64,000 nucleotides of DNA. Origin: Catenulispora sp. EB89 (lineage in GTDB: Bacteria; Actinomycetota; Actinomycetes; Streptomycetales; Catenulisporaceae). The position numbers and the translations under genes were made by a program. Shown one piece after another: positions 17,555-25,092 of this stretch. The stretch spans positions 310,001 to 374,000 of the forward strand of contig NZ_JBGCCU010000002.1 in the NCBI RefSeq assembly GCF_041261445.1, in the 5' to 3' direction. The stretch's first letter is position 1, and each line of letters starts with the position of its first letter. Below the pieces are notes generated by a model. It did not search any database and was not told the origin of the DNA. It was given only the letters and a program-made list of their open reading frames with translations.

Positions 17555-17625
17555 GTTCGCGTTGCGAACAACATGCGGGGCGAGGTACGGTTCGTGACGC
17601 GAACGATTCTGTTCGTCTCACGAAC
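17555..17625. promoter_or_regulatory. Three 15-bp palindromic operators, probable MarR-family sites
   Basis: Three copies of a palindrome of the form GTTCG(C/T)-NNN-(G/A)CGAAC occur: GTTCGCGTTGCGAAC at 17555-17569, GTTCGTGACGCGAAC at 17590-17604, and GTTCGTCTCACGAAC at 17611-17625. The first and third are perfect. The second and third are offset by 21 bp, two helical turns, and the first and second by 35 bp. They lie 47-117 bp upstream of the FAD oxidoreductase start, in the gap shared with the divergent ABC exporter operon. A dimeric winged-helix repressor such as the neighbouring MarR protein is the natural candidate. Confidence 0.8.
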
Positions 17626-17671
17626 AACTGCGTGCGGCAGCCCGGCGCGCCGCCGCGAGGGGACGGCTTCC

Positions 17672-18757
17672 ATGCGTAAGAAGGTTGCGATAGTCGGCGG
17701 CGGCTACGGCGGGGTGAAGGCCGCCAAAGCCCTGGACACCGACCTCGACGTGGTGCTCATCGACCCGAAAGACGCCTTCGTGCACAGCGCGGCGGCCCTG
17801 CGCGCACTGGTCCGTCCGGACTGGGCCGAGAACATCTTCTTCCCGTACGAGACGCTGATGGAGAACGGCACCGTGGTCCGCGATCGCGCGCTCGGAATCG
17901 ATCCGCGCGGCGTATCCCTGGCTTCCGGCGGCCGCGTGGACGCCGACTATGTGGTGTTGGCCTCAGGGTCGACCTACGCGTTCCCGGCGAAGATGCACAC
18001 CGATGCCGCCGCCGACGCCCTGGCCGCACTGCGCCGCGCGCACAAGGAACTGGCCAACGCCGGCCGGGTCCTGATCCTCGGCGCCGGGCCGGTCGGCCTG
18101 GAGCTGGCCGGGGAGATCGCCACGACCTGGCCCGACAAGCGGGTGACGGTCGTCGACCCGGCCGCCGAACTGCTGCCCGGCTTCCTCCCGGAGCTGGTCG
18201 CCGACCTCCGGCAGCAGCTCGACGAGCTGGGGATCGAGCTGCGGCTGGGCTCCGGCCTGGCGGCCGATCCGGAGGTCGCGCCGGGCGTCGCCGAGGAGTT
18301 CGCCGTCACCGACCGCGCCGGCGAGCGCATCACCGCGGACATCTGGTTCCGCGCCCACGGCTCCCGGATCCACACCGAGTTCCTGGCCGGTGCGGTGCCG
18401 CGCAACGAGGCGGGCCAGGTGAAGGTCACGGAGCGGCTGACCGTCGAGGGCCACGACACGATCTACGCCCTCGGCGACATCACCGACCTGCCCGAGGCCA
18501 AGATGGCCGGCTGGGCGATGCGGCACGCGGAGGTCGTCGCGGCGAACATCACCGCGCACGCCAAGGGCGAGGAGCCGGCCGCCGTCTACGCCACGCTGCC
18601 GGTCAGGGTGGGGCTGATCCCGCTGGGCCCGGCCGGCGGCGTCGGGCAGTTCCCGAACGAGCAGGGGGCGGCGTTCCAGGTGCCGAGGGAGACCGTGGTG
18701 CGGATGAAGGGCGCGGAGATGATGCTCGGGCACTTCCGGGAGCTGTTCAACCTCTGA
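17672..18757 (+). CDS. FAD-dependent NAD(P)H oxidoreductase (AIF/FSP1/NDH-2-like)
   Basis: A 361-residue pyridine nucleotide-disulfide oxidoreductase-fold flavoprotein. It carries the FAD Rossmann motif VGGGYGG at residues ~8-14, a second nucleotide-binding motif ILGAGPVGLELAGE near 131, and the C-terminal FAD-contacting YALGDI. No CxxxxC redox pair is visible, so it is not a disulfide reductase and fits the AIF/FSP1-like quinone or electron-acceptor reductases. GAGGGGA upstream of ATG 17672 fixes the start; the frame extends further 5', but that part contains the operators. It is convergent with a marR gene. The three operators suggest inducible expression, perhaps by quinones or electrophiles; the inducer is an inference. 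Confidence 0.88.
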   Translation: MRKKVAIVGGGYGGVKAAKALDTDLDVVLIDPKDAFVHSAAALRALVRPDWAENIFFPYETLMENGTVVRDRALGIDPRGVSLASGGRVDADYVVLASGSTYAFPAKMHTDAAADALAALRRAHKELANAGRVLILGAGPVGLELAGEIATTWPDKRVTVVDPAAELLPGFLPELVADLRQQLDELGIELRLGSGLAADPEVAPGVAEEFAVTDRAGERITADIWFRAHGSRIHTEFLAGAVPRNEAGQVKVTERLTVEGHDTIYALGDITDLPEAKMAGWAMRHAEVVAANITAHAKGEEPAAVYATLPVRVGLIPLGPAGGVGQFPNEQGAAFQVPRETVVRMKGAEMMLGHFRELFNL

Positions 18758-18769
18758 GCGGAGGGGGAC

Positions 18770-18798
18770 GGGCCCGGCCGGCACCAGCCGTCCGGGCC
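18770..18798 (+). terminator. Possible terminator hairpin after the FAD oxidoreductase gene
   Basis: GGCCCGG pairs with CCGGGCC seven bases each side, with a further CCGGC/GCCG-type inner pairing, 12 bp after the stop. There is no T tract, so it is a weak call. Confidence 0.4.
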
Positions 18799-18800
18799 TA

Positions 18801-18830
18801 CTGGCGCCTACTGGCGCCTACTGGCGCCTA
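18801..18830. repeat. 10-bp tandem repeat, three perfect copies
   Basis: CTGGCGCCTA occurs three times in a row, with degenerate flanking copies on both sides reaching the marR stop codon region. It lies in the short gap between two convergent genes. Confidence 0.8.
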
Positions 18831-18844
18831 CTTCGTGCCGGCGC

Positions 18845-19333
18845 CTACTCGTGGTCGGGCTTCTCGCAGGTGAAGTCGTCCCCGAACACCACAGGCACCT
18901 GATTCGCCAGCACCAGCCGGCCGAGCAGCAGCGCGAGCTGTGCCTGCTCCTCCTCGGACAACATGATCGGGAGCTCGGCGACGCGCAGAACCGTCTCGTT
19001 GTAGAACTCCTCGGCAAGCTTGTCGCCTTCTTCGGTGAGGAACACGCGAACCGCACGACCATCGCTGATGTCCGCCTCGCGCCGGACCAGCCCGCGGCGC
19101 AGCGAGCGATCCACCAGGCCGGTGAGGCTGGACTTGGCCAGTCCCAGGATCCGCACCAGTTCGCCCATACCGAAGCCCTCTACGGGCCTGCCCATCAGGA
19201 CACAGAGCAACTGCCCCTGTTGGGAGGTGAGTTGGTGTTTGCGGGCCACGTTCTCATAGGTGGCATCCACCAAGAACGCTGACCGTACGAGAGCAGTGAC
19301 CACGCTCATATCGGGTTCTGGTTCGCGACCCAT
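18845..19333 (-). CDS. MarR-family transcriptional regulator
   Basis: A 162-residue winged-helix protein. A helical dimerisation N-terminus is followed by LTSQQGQLLCVL, the recognition region MGELVRILGLAKSSLTGLVDRSLRRGLV, and the wing segment READISDGRAVRVFLTEEG, all in MarR order. AGGAG ahead of ATG 19333 supports the start. It is convergent with the FAD oxidoreductase gene, whose promoter carries three MarR-sized palindromes; I infer that it represses that gene. Only half-site-like GTTCGCGACC is visible at its own start, so autoregulation is not supported. Its start lies only 25 bp downstream of the tRNA terminator, leaving little room for a promoter outside that hairpin. Confidence 0.93.
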   Translation of the reverse strand: MGREPEPDMSVVTALVRSAFLVDATYENVARKHQLTSQQGQLLCVLMGRPVEGFGMGELVRILGLAKSSLTGLVDRSLRRGLVRREADISDGRAVRVFLTEEGDKLAEEFYNETVLRVAELPIMLSEEEQAQLALLLGRLVLANQVPVVFGDDFTCEKPDHE

Positions 19334-19357
19334 ATAAAGGCTCCTGCATAAAGAACG

Positions 19358-19386
19358 CGGGGCCCCTCAGATTCTGAGGGGCCCCG
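19358..19386 (-). terminator. Terminator of the first initiator tRNA gene
   Basis: CGGGGCCCCTCAGA and its perfect complement face each other across a single T, a 14-bp stem ending one base after the tRNA CCA end. The minus-strand transcript continues into a T-rich CGTTCTTTATG. It terminates tRNA transcription and separates it from marR. Confidence 0.85.
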
Positions 19387-19387
19387 T

Positions 19388-19464
19388 TGGTAGCGGGGAC
19401 AGGATTTGAACCTGCGACCTCTGGGTTATGAGCCCAGCGAGCTACCGAGCTGCTCCACCCCGCG
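19388..19464 (-). tRNA. Initiator tRNA-fMet (CAU), CCA encoded
   Basis: The minus strand folds as a full cloverleaf with acceptor 5' CGCGGGG, anticodon loop CTCATAA on a CTGGG/CCCAG stem, and T-arm GCAGG-TTCAAAT-CCTGT. The three G:C pairs at the base of the anticodon stem and the unpaired first base (C1 opposite U72) are initiator features. The 3' CCA is encoded (plus-strand TGG at 19388-19390). A TACAGT −10-like box lies 18 nt upstream. The 73-base body is repeated exactly at the second locus at 46871. Confidence 0.96.
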
Positions 19465-19602
19465 CCGTTTTGCTTCTCCTCTACTGTAACACCACTTTGC
19501 TACCGCCAGATCGCATTATTAGCCCGGCCTCCCACACTGAAGGCGGCAATTGTGGTGCCGCGCCCCATTGCCAGGCAGGTCCGGAGCGGGGAATCTGGCG
19601 GG

Positions 19603-20490
19603 ATGCGACAGAGTGCGGAGCTCAATTTTCCCTCAGGCGCGGGTTCGTACGCTGTGACTCGCTGGTCAGGACCTGACGTAGCCGGGTCGGCACCGACGGT
19701 GATCGCCGCGCACGGCATCACCGCCAACGGACTGGCCTGGGCCCCGGTCGCCGAGGCGCTGCCGGAGGTCGACTTCGTCGCCCCGGACCTGCGCGGCCGC
19801 GGACGCTCCCGCGATGTCGGCGGCCCGTACTCGATCGGCGCGCACGCCGACGACCTGATCCGCACCCTCGATCACCTCGGGGTGGAGCGCGCGACGCTGA
19901 TGGGCCATTCGATGGGCGGCTGGGTCGCCGCGGTGGCGGCGGTGCGGTACCCGGAGCGGTTCAGCGGTGTGGTGCTGGTCGACGGCGGTCTGGGATTCCC
20001 CCTGCATGCCGGCACGGACCTGAACGAGCTGCTCGACAATCTGCTCGGCCCGGCGATGGCCAAGCTGCGCACCGTCTTCGCCAGCCGGGACGAATTCCTC
20101 AAGCCGTGGCGCACGCATCCGTCGTTCCAGGACGGCGGATACACGGCCGAGGTCGAGGCGTACCAGCTGCGGGACCTCGTCGGCACCGAGCCCGAGCTGC
20201 GCTCGGCGTGCGTCCTGGACGCGATCCGGGGCGACGCGGCCGACCAGCTGCAGAACCCTGACGTGGTCGGCGCGATCCACCGGCTGCCGCTGCCCGCGAC
20301 GTTCTTCTACGCCGAGCGCGGGCTGCTGAACGAGCCCGTCGGGCTCTACTCCCCCGAGGTCGTGGCCGCGGCGAAGCTCGCCGACGCCGGGGTGGACGTG
20401 CGCTTCGTCCCCGGTACCAACCACTACTCGATCTTGCTCGGCGACCGCGGGATCGCCGCGGTCGCCGAGGCGGTCAGGGCACTGCTGTAG
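19603..20490 (+). CDS. Alpha/beta hydrolase
   Basis: A 295-residue hydrolase-fold protein. It has the oxyanion-hole HG at residues 37-38, the nucleophile elbow GHSMGG with Ser103, and a C-terminal GTNHYSIL whose His completes the triad. The cap region (residues ~140-200) contains a long helical stretch. ATG 19603 was preferred to an ATG further upstream because homologous sequence starts there and GGCGGG precedes it. The substrate cannot be told from sequence; ester or lactone hydrolysis is likely. It stands alone between the tRNA gene and a convergent Gfo/Idh/MocA gene. Confidence 0.9.
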   Translation: MRQSAELNFPSGAGSYAVTRWSGPDVAGSAPTVIAAHGITANGLAWAPVAEALPEVDFVAPDLRGRGRSRDVGGPYSIGAHADDLIRTLDHLGVERATLMGHSMGGWVAAVAAVRYPERFSGVVLVDGGLGFPLHAGTDLNELLDNLLGPAMAKLRTVFASRDEFLKPWRTHPSFQDGGYTAEVEAYQLRDLVGTEPELRSACVLDAIRGDAADQLQNPDVVGAIHRLPLPATFFYAERGLLNEPVGLYSPEVVAAAKLADAGVDVRFVPGTNHYSILLGDRGIAAVAEAVRALL

Positions 20491-20517
20491 CTCACTGCCC
20501 CGCTCCTGATCGGAAGG

Positions 20518-20545
20518 CCGGGCACGGGTTCGAACCCGCGCCCGG
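20518..20545. terminator. Hairpin between convergent genes
   Basis: CCGGGC-A-CGGG...CCCG-C-GCCCGG forms a stem with one mismatch and a TTCGAA loop, lying between the alpha/beta hydrolase stop and the Gfo/Idh/MocA stop. It is a plausible bidirectional terminator. Confidence 0.6.
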
Positions 20546-20556
20546 TGCGGACGCCC

Positions 20557-21729
20557 TCAGCGCACCTGCCCCCGATCGAAGTACTCGGCCAGCTCCGGGT
20601 CCAGCGGCGGGACCTGGAACGGCGTGCCGCCGTCGCGCAGCGAGAGCGTGGCCATGTAGCCGGCGGCCACGCTCATCCGCGCCGCGACCGGCGAGGTGTC
20701 GGTGGTCCCGCCGTCGCGGACGAAGCGGGCGAACTCGGCCATGATCGCGCCGTCCGCGCCGCCGTGGCTGCCCGAGGCGTCCGGGACCCGGTAGGCGATG
20801 TCGGCGTCGCCCCGGTAGCCGGTCGGGCCGGTGTTCCAGACCTTCACCAGGTCGCCGGGCGAGTCGCCGAAGTTCTCCAGCCGGCCCTCGGTACCGATCA
20901 CCGTGTAGTTGCGGAAGTAGTCCGGCGCGAAGTGGCACTGCTGGTAGGCGGCGATGACGCCGTTGTCCAGCGTCATGTTCATCACCGAGACGTCCTCGAC
21001 CTCGATCCTGTGGTTGAGGTCGCGGCGCGCCGTCGGCGGCCAGTCGAACTCCTTGAGCCAGCCGGCCGGCCGTGGCGTCCCCTCCGCGCGCCGCGGCAGG
21101 TCGCCGTAGACCATCAGGTCGCCGAAGGCGCTGACCCGCGCGGTGAAGCCGCCGGCCAGCCAGTGCACGACGTCCAGGTCGTGCGCCGCCTTCTGGAGCA
21201 GCAGGCCGGTGGTGCGGTCCCGCTCGGCGTGCCAGTCCTTGAAGTAGTAGTCGCCGCCGTAGGACACGAAATGCCGGACCCAGACCGTCTTCGGCTCGCC
21301 GATGTCGCCGCGCGCGATGATGTCGCGCATCGTGCGGACAACACCCATGTGCCGCATGTTGTGGCCGACGTAGAGCCGGGTCCCGGTCTCGTAGGCGGCG
21401 CGCAGGATCGCGTCGGAGCTCTCGATGGTGATGGCCATCGGCTTCTCGAGGTAGACCGCCTTGCCCGCGTGCAGGCACTCGACGGCGATCGCCTCGTGGG
21501 TGTCGTCCGGCGTCATGATGATGACGGCGTCGATGTCCGATCGGGTCAGCAGCTTGCGATAGTCGTCGACGGTGTCGGTGACCCCGACGCGCTCGACGGC
21601 TTTGGCGAGCGCGGCGGAGTCGGTGTCGCACAGCGCCGCGACCTCGAAACCGCGGTCCGGCTGGTGCGCGGCGACGGCGAGAGAGGTGCGCAGGCCCAGG
21701 CCGATCACACCGAAGCGCAGGTTGCTCAC
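20557..21729 (-). CDS. Gfo/Idh/MocA-family oxidoreductase
   Basis: A 390-residue NAD(P)-dependent sugar or polyol dehydrogenase. The N-terminal Rossmann fold starts with FGVIGLG, and the family EKP motif is at residues 95-97 (EKPMA), supplying the catalytic Lys. The C-terminal alpha/beta domain includes LLQKAAHDLDVVHWLAGG with the usual His/Asp. GTG 21729 is the likely start; an AAAGG lies rather far upstream. It is last in a four-gene operon with an ABC sugar importer (26 bp after the permease), so it probably oxidises the imported sugar or a derivative. The exact sugar (inositol-, glucoside- or aminosugar-like) is not decidable here. Confidence 0.92.
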   Translation of the reverse strand: MSNLRFGVIGLGLRTSLAVAAHQPDRGFEVAALCDTDSAALAKAVERVGVTDTVDDYRKLLTRSDIDAVIIMTPDDTHEAIAVECLHAGKAVYLEKPMAITIESSDAILRAAYETGTRLYVGHNMRHMGVVRTMRDIIARGDIGEPKTVWVRHFVSYGGDYYFKDWHAERDRTTGLLLQKAAHDLDVVHWLAGGFTARVSAFGDLMVYGDLPRRAEGTPRPAGWLKEFDWPPTARRDLNHRIEVEDVSVMNMTLDNGVIAAYQQCHFAPDYFRNYTVIGTEGRLENFGDSPGDLVKVWNTGPTGYRGDADIAYRVPDASGSHGGADGAIMAEFARFVRDGGTTDTSPVAARMSVAAGYMATLSLRDGGTPFQVPPLDPELAEYFDRGQVR

Positions 21730-21755
21730 AGGAGAGGGTGCCTTTCTGAAAAGTC

Positions 21756-22574
21756 TTACTTGGTGCCGGTGAGAGCGATGCCCTCGGTGATGCGGCGCTG
21801 CGCGGCCAGGAACAACACGATCATCGGCAGGCTGGCCAGCAGCGAGCCGGCCATCAGCAGCGGGTACTCGGTGAGGTGCTCGCCCTGCAGCGTGGACAGG
21901 CCCACGGTGAGCGGCATCTTGGAGTCGTCGTTCACCACGACCAGCGGCCACAGCAGGTCGTTCCACGACCACAGCACCGTGAGCACGCCCATCGAGATCA
22001 GCCCGGGCTTGGCCAGCGGCAGCATCACGGACCAGAAGATCCGGAACGTGCCGGCGCCGTCGAGCCGCGCGGCCTCCTCAACCTCGTTCGGCAGCGACAT
22101 GAAGAACTGCCGCAGCATGAACGTGCCGAAGGCGCTGAACAGTCCGGGCAGCACCACGCCGGCCAGGGTGTTGAGCAGGCCCATGTTCTGCACCAGCTGG
22201 TACTGCGGGAGCAGATACACCTGGCTGGGCACCATCAGGACCGCGAGCATGAGCAGGAACAGGGCGTTGCGGCCCGGGAAGCGCAGCCGCGCGAAGGCGT
22301 AGGCGGCCATCGAGCAGAACAGCACCTGGGCCAGGACTCTGACGACGGTCTGCAGCACCGAGTTCACGAACTGCTGGGCGAACTTGGTGTCGTGGAAGAC
22401 CTGGCTGTAGTTCGACCACTGCCACGAGGGCAGGAAGTGCGGCGGCACGCTGGTGGTCTCGCCGGTGGTCTGCAGCGAGGTGATCAGCTGCCACAGGAAC
22501 GGGGCCACCATCGCCGCCGCGCCGATCGCCAGGATCACGTGGACCGGCCACAACCGCTGCCTGCCGCTACCCAT
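21756..22574 (-). CDS. Carbohydrate ABC transporter permease, MalG family
   Basis: A 272-residue permease with six hydrophobic segments and the cytoplasmic EAA loop EVEEAARLDGAGTFRIFWSVMLPLAKPG near residue 170, which docks the ATPase. It overlaps the MalF-type gene by 8 bp and precedes the Gfo/Idh/MocA gene. No ATP-binding subunit is encoded nearby, so a shared MsiK-type ATPase is inferred. Confidence 0.94.
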   Translation of the reverse strand: MGSGRQRLWPVHVILAIGAAAMVAPFLWQLITSLQTTGETTSVPPHFLPSWQWSNYSQVFHDTKFAQQFVNSVLQTVVRVLAQVLFCSMAAYAFARLRFPGRNALFLLMLAVLMVPSQVYLLPQYQLVQNMGLLNTLAGVVLPGLFSAFGTFMLRQFFMSLPNEVEEAARLDGAGTFRIFWSVMLPLAKPGLISMGVLTVLWSWNDLLWPLVVVNDDSKMPLTVGLSTLQGEHLTEYPLLMAGSLLASLPMIVLFLAAQRRITEGIALTGTK

Positions 22575-23556
22575 AGTGGACCCACCTCTTCTGCAGCCGG
22601 AACTGGAGCGCGGTCAGCACCAGCAGCACCAGCGTGAGGACCACCGCGATCGCCGCGGCCAGGCCCTGGTTGCCGGTGACGAAGGCGTCCTCGTAGAAGA
22701 GGTACGCGATGGTCTTGCTGCCGGCCAGCGCCGGATTGGTCTTGCCGAGCATCATCAGGACCATGTCGAACATCTGCAGGCCGCCGATCACCGACAGCAC
22801 CGAGACGAAGAAGATGCTGGGGCTCAGCAGGGGCAGCGTGATCGAGAAGAACTGCCGGATCCGGCCGGCGCCGTCCAGCGAGGAGGCCTCGTAGTACTGG
22901 CGCGGGATGTTCTTCAGGCCGGCGGCGAAGATGATCATGTTGTAGCCCAGCGAGCTCCAGATGCCCACCAGGCCCATGGCCCAGACCGTGTACCGGTCGT
23001 CGGACACCCAGTGCGGGCCGTGGATCCCGACCAGCGACAGCAGGTAGTTGATCAGGCCGTAGTCGCCGTTGTAGAGCCAGCGCCAGATCATCGCGACCGC
23101 GGCCGGCATGGTCACCACGGGGATGAAGTACAGGACCCGGTACAGGCTCGCGTACTTGCCGCTGACCTGGTTCATCAGCGCCGCGAAGACGATCGACAGC
23201 GGGATGCCGGCCAGGATGATCAGCGAGTACTTGACGGTGTTCCAGGCCGCGCGCGGCAGCTGCGGATCCGACATGAACGAGCTGTAGTTCTGGAAGCCGA
23301 CCCACTGCTGGCCGCCGAAGACGCCCCACGAGGTGAAGCTGAAGTAGGCGGACTGGACGATCGGCCAGAGGTAGAAGATCACGAGCCCGAGGAAGAGGGG
23401 CGCGATCATCGCGTAGCCCCAGGCCCATTCCTTCAAGTGCGCTTTGGAGAAGCGGGGGCGGCGGCCGGCGACGGGCCGTTGGGCCGGCCCGCGCTCCGGG
23501 CCAGCCCCCACCGCCGCCTTGCGGGCGGCGATGGAGGGGGATTCAGTGGCTGACAC
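22567..23556 (-). CDS. Carbohydrate ABC transporter permease, MalF family
   Basis: A 329-residue permease. A polar ~45-residue N-terminus is followed by six transmembrane helices and the EAA motif YYEASSLDGAGRIRQFFSITLPLLSP near residue 230. It begins 3 bp after the solute-binding protein stop and overlaps the MalG-type gene. It forms the heterodimeric channel with that protein and receives sugar from the lipoprotein encoded upstream. Confidence 0.94.
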   Translation of the reverse strand: MSATESPSIAARKAAVGAGPERGPAQRPVAGRRPRFSKAHLKEWAWGYAMIAPLFLGLVIFYLWPIVQSAYFSFTSWGVFGGQQWVGFQNYSSFMSDPQLPRAAWNTVKYSLIILAGIPLSIVFAALMNQVSGKYASLYRVLYFIPVVTMPAAVAMIWRWLYNGDYGLINYLLSLVGIHGPHWVSDDRYTVWAMGLVGIWSSLGYNMIIFAAGLKNIPRQYYEASSLDGAGRIRQFFSITLPLLSPSIFFVSVLSVIGGLQMFDMVLMMLGKTNPALAGSKTIAYLFYEDAFVTGNQGLAAAIAVVLTLVLLVLTALQFRLQKRWVHYG

Positions 23557-23559
23557 CCG

Positions 23560-24819
23560 CTACTCCTTGGCCAGTTCGGCGTTCATCTGGTCCGCTATCT
23601 GCTTGGCGCCGGTCTGCAGATCGAGCTTGCCGCCCCAGATCTGGTCCAGGGTGGCCTGCATGGGGGTGGTCCAGGCCGCGGTGTTCTTCGACACCGGATA
23701 CGGCACGGCGTCGTTGAGCTGGTCGATGAAGGACTGCAGGTGGTACTGCGGAGTCGAGGCCACCCAGGTCGCGGACAGGCCGTTGTAGGCCGGGATCACG
23801 GTGCCGGTCTTGGCCTGGATCTCGTTGGCCTCCTTGCTGCCGAGGTACTGCACGAACTCCCAGGCCGCCTGCTGGTGCTTGGTCTTGGCGTAGATGACGT
23901 TCGCCAGGCCGTTGATGACCGTCGCCTTCTTGCCGTCCGGGCCGGCCGGCAGCGGCGCGACGTCCGCGTCCAGGCCGGTGGCCGCCTTGTACTCCGGCAT
24001 GTCGTAGTCGCCGTCGGCGAACATCGCCACCTTGCCGGAGGCGAACAGCTGGTCCGGCTGGGTGTCGGTCATCTGCTGCGCGGTCGGCGAGACGTGGTAC
24101 TTGGTGATGAAGTCCAGCGCGTACTGCAGGCCGGCCAGGCTCTTGGGGTCGTCGAACCCGGACTTCTTGTGGTCCGGGGTGATGGCCTGGCCGCCGGCCT
24201 GGAGCATGGTGTTGAACAGGTTCTCCTGCGTCCAGTCCGGGGAGGCGATGCCCCAGACGCCCTTGCCGGGGTCGTTCAGCTTCTGGGCCGCGTTGATGAC
24301 GTCCTGCCAGGTCCAGCCGGCGGTCGGGTACTTCACCCCGGCGGCGTCGAAAAGCTTCTTGTTGTACCAGAGCCCGACGGTGTCGAAGTCCTTCGGCATG
24401 CCGTACTGCTTGCCGTCGAGGGTGTAGACGTCGTTCAGCGACTTCGGGAACGGGCTGTTGTCGAAGCCGGGCTTGTCCGACAGGGACAGCAGCTGCTTCT
24501 GGCCGGCGTAGAGGCCGATGCGCGTGGTGCTCATCCAGAAGACGTCCGGGGCGGTGCCGGAGGCGGCCGCGGTCTGGAGCTTGGTCCAGTAGTCGGCGTT
24601 CGGCGTCAGCTGGATGTCGATGGTGATGTTCGGGTGGGACGCGTGGAAGGCGTCGGCGATCTCCTGCATCGCCGGCTTCTGCTTCGCGTCCCAGATGCCG
24701 TAGGTCAGGGTGACCGGGCCGGATTCGGCCTGTCCGGAAGACGACTTCGAGGAGGAACAGCCGGTCGCGGCCAGGGCAAGCGCCCCGGCTCCGGCCAGCA
24801 CCAACGCCTTTCGGAACAT
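23560..24819 (-). CDS. Extracellular sugar-binding lipoprotein (ABC importer, family 1)
   Basis: A 419-residue solute-binding protein with a lipoprotein signal: a short basic start, a hydrophobic stretch, and lipobox LAATGC with Cys21 as the lipidated residue. A Ser/Gly linker then leads into the type-1 SBP fold (VTLTYGIWDAKQKPAMQEIADAFHA, PDVFWMSTTRIG, WTWQDVINAAQKL). It is first in the operon SBP-malF-malG-Gfo/Idh/MocA. The gene faces a divergently oriented ROK regulator across 273 bp, so sugar-responsive repression by that regulator is likely. Confidence 0.95.
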   Translation of the reverse strand: MFRKALVLAGAGALALAATGCSSSKSSSGQAESGPVTLTYGIWDAKQKPAMQEIADAFHASHPNITIDIQLTPNADYWTKLQTAAASGTAPDVFWMSTTRIGLYAGQKQLLSLSDKPGFDNSPFPKSLNDVYTLDGKQYGMPKDFDTVGLWYNKKLFDAAGVKYPTAGWTWQDVINAAQKLNDPGKGVWGIASPDWTQENLFNTMLQAGGQAITPDHKKSGFDDPKSLAGLQYALDFITKYHVSPTAQQMTDTQPDQLFASGKVAMFADGDYDMPEYKAATGLDADVAPLPAGPDGKKATVINGLANVIYAKTKHQQAAWEFVQYLGSKEANEIQAKTGTVIPAYNGLSATWVASTPQYHLQSFIDQLNDAVPYPVSKNTAAWTTPMQATLDQIWGGKLDLQTGAKQIADQMNAELAKE

Positions 24820-25038
24820 CCGCGTCTCCCAACGTTTTCGTAAGCCGCCGACGGCGTCGCCGCCTGTCAGAGGCCTGATGAGGGTGAGGGGCGGGAGGCG
24901 GGGCCTCCCGTGGTCCGGGACACTAGCCGCCGTTTTTGCTTGAGACCAGTGTTAATCGAGCACGGTCACGCACGAGACGCGAAAAAGTACTCGTTCCGAG
25001 ACCGGGCCGTGATCTGGTATCCGGACGAGTCGGACATC

Positions 25039-25061
25039 TTTACGACAGTGATCGTCATAAA
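25039..25061. promoter_or_regulatory. Near-perfect palindrome upstream of the ROK regulator
   Basis: TTTACGAC and GTCATAAA, pairing at seven of eight positions, surround a 7-nt AGTGATC spacer about 30 bp upstream of the ROK gene start in the 273-bp divergent region. This AT-rich palindrome in very GC-rich DNA is a plausible operator for the ROK protein controlling itself and the sugar operon. Confidence 0.5.
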
Positions 25062-25092
25062 TACCGGGCGTACCGAGCTCCCCCGGCCTAAG

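Noticed and set aside
20518-20545. A tRNA-like T-arm (GGTTCGAACC) suggesting a tRNA remnant
   Set aside because: The surrounding stems do not fit cloverleaf geometry and no D-arm or anticodon arm is present; it is better explained as a hairpin terminator between convergent genes.
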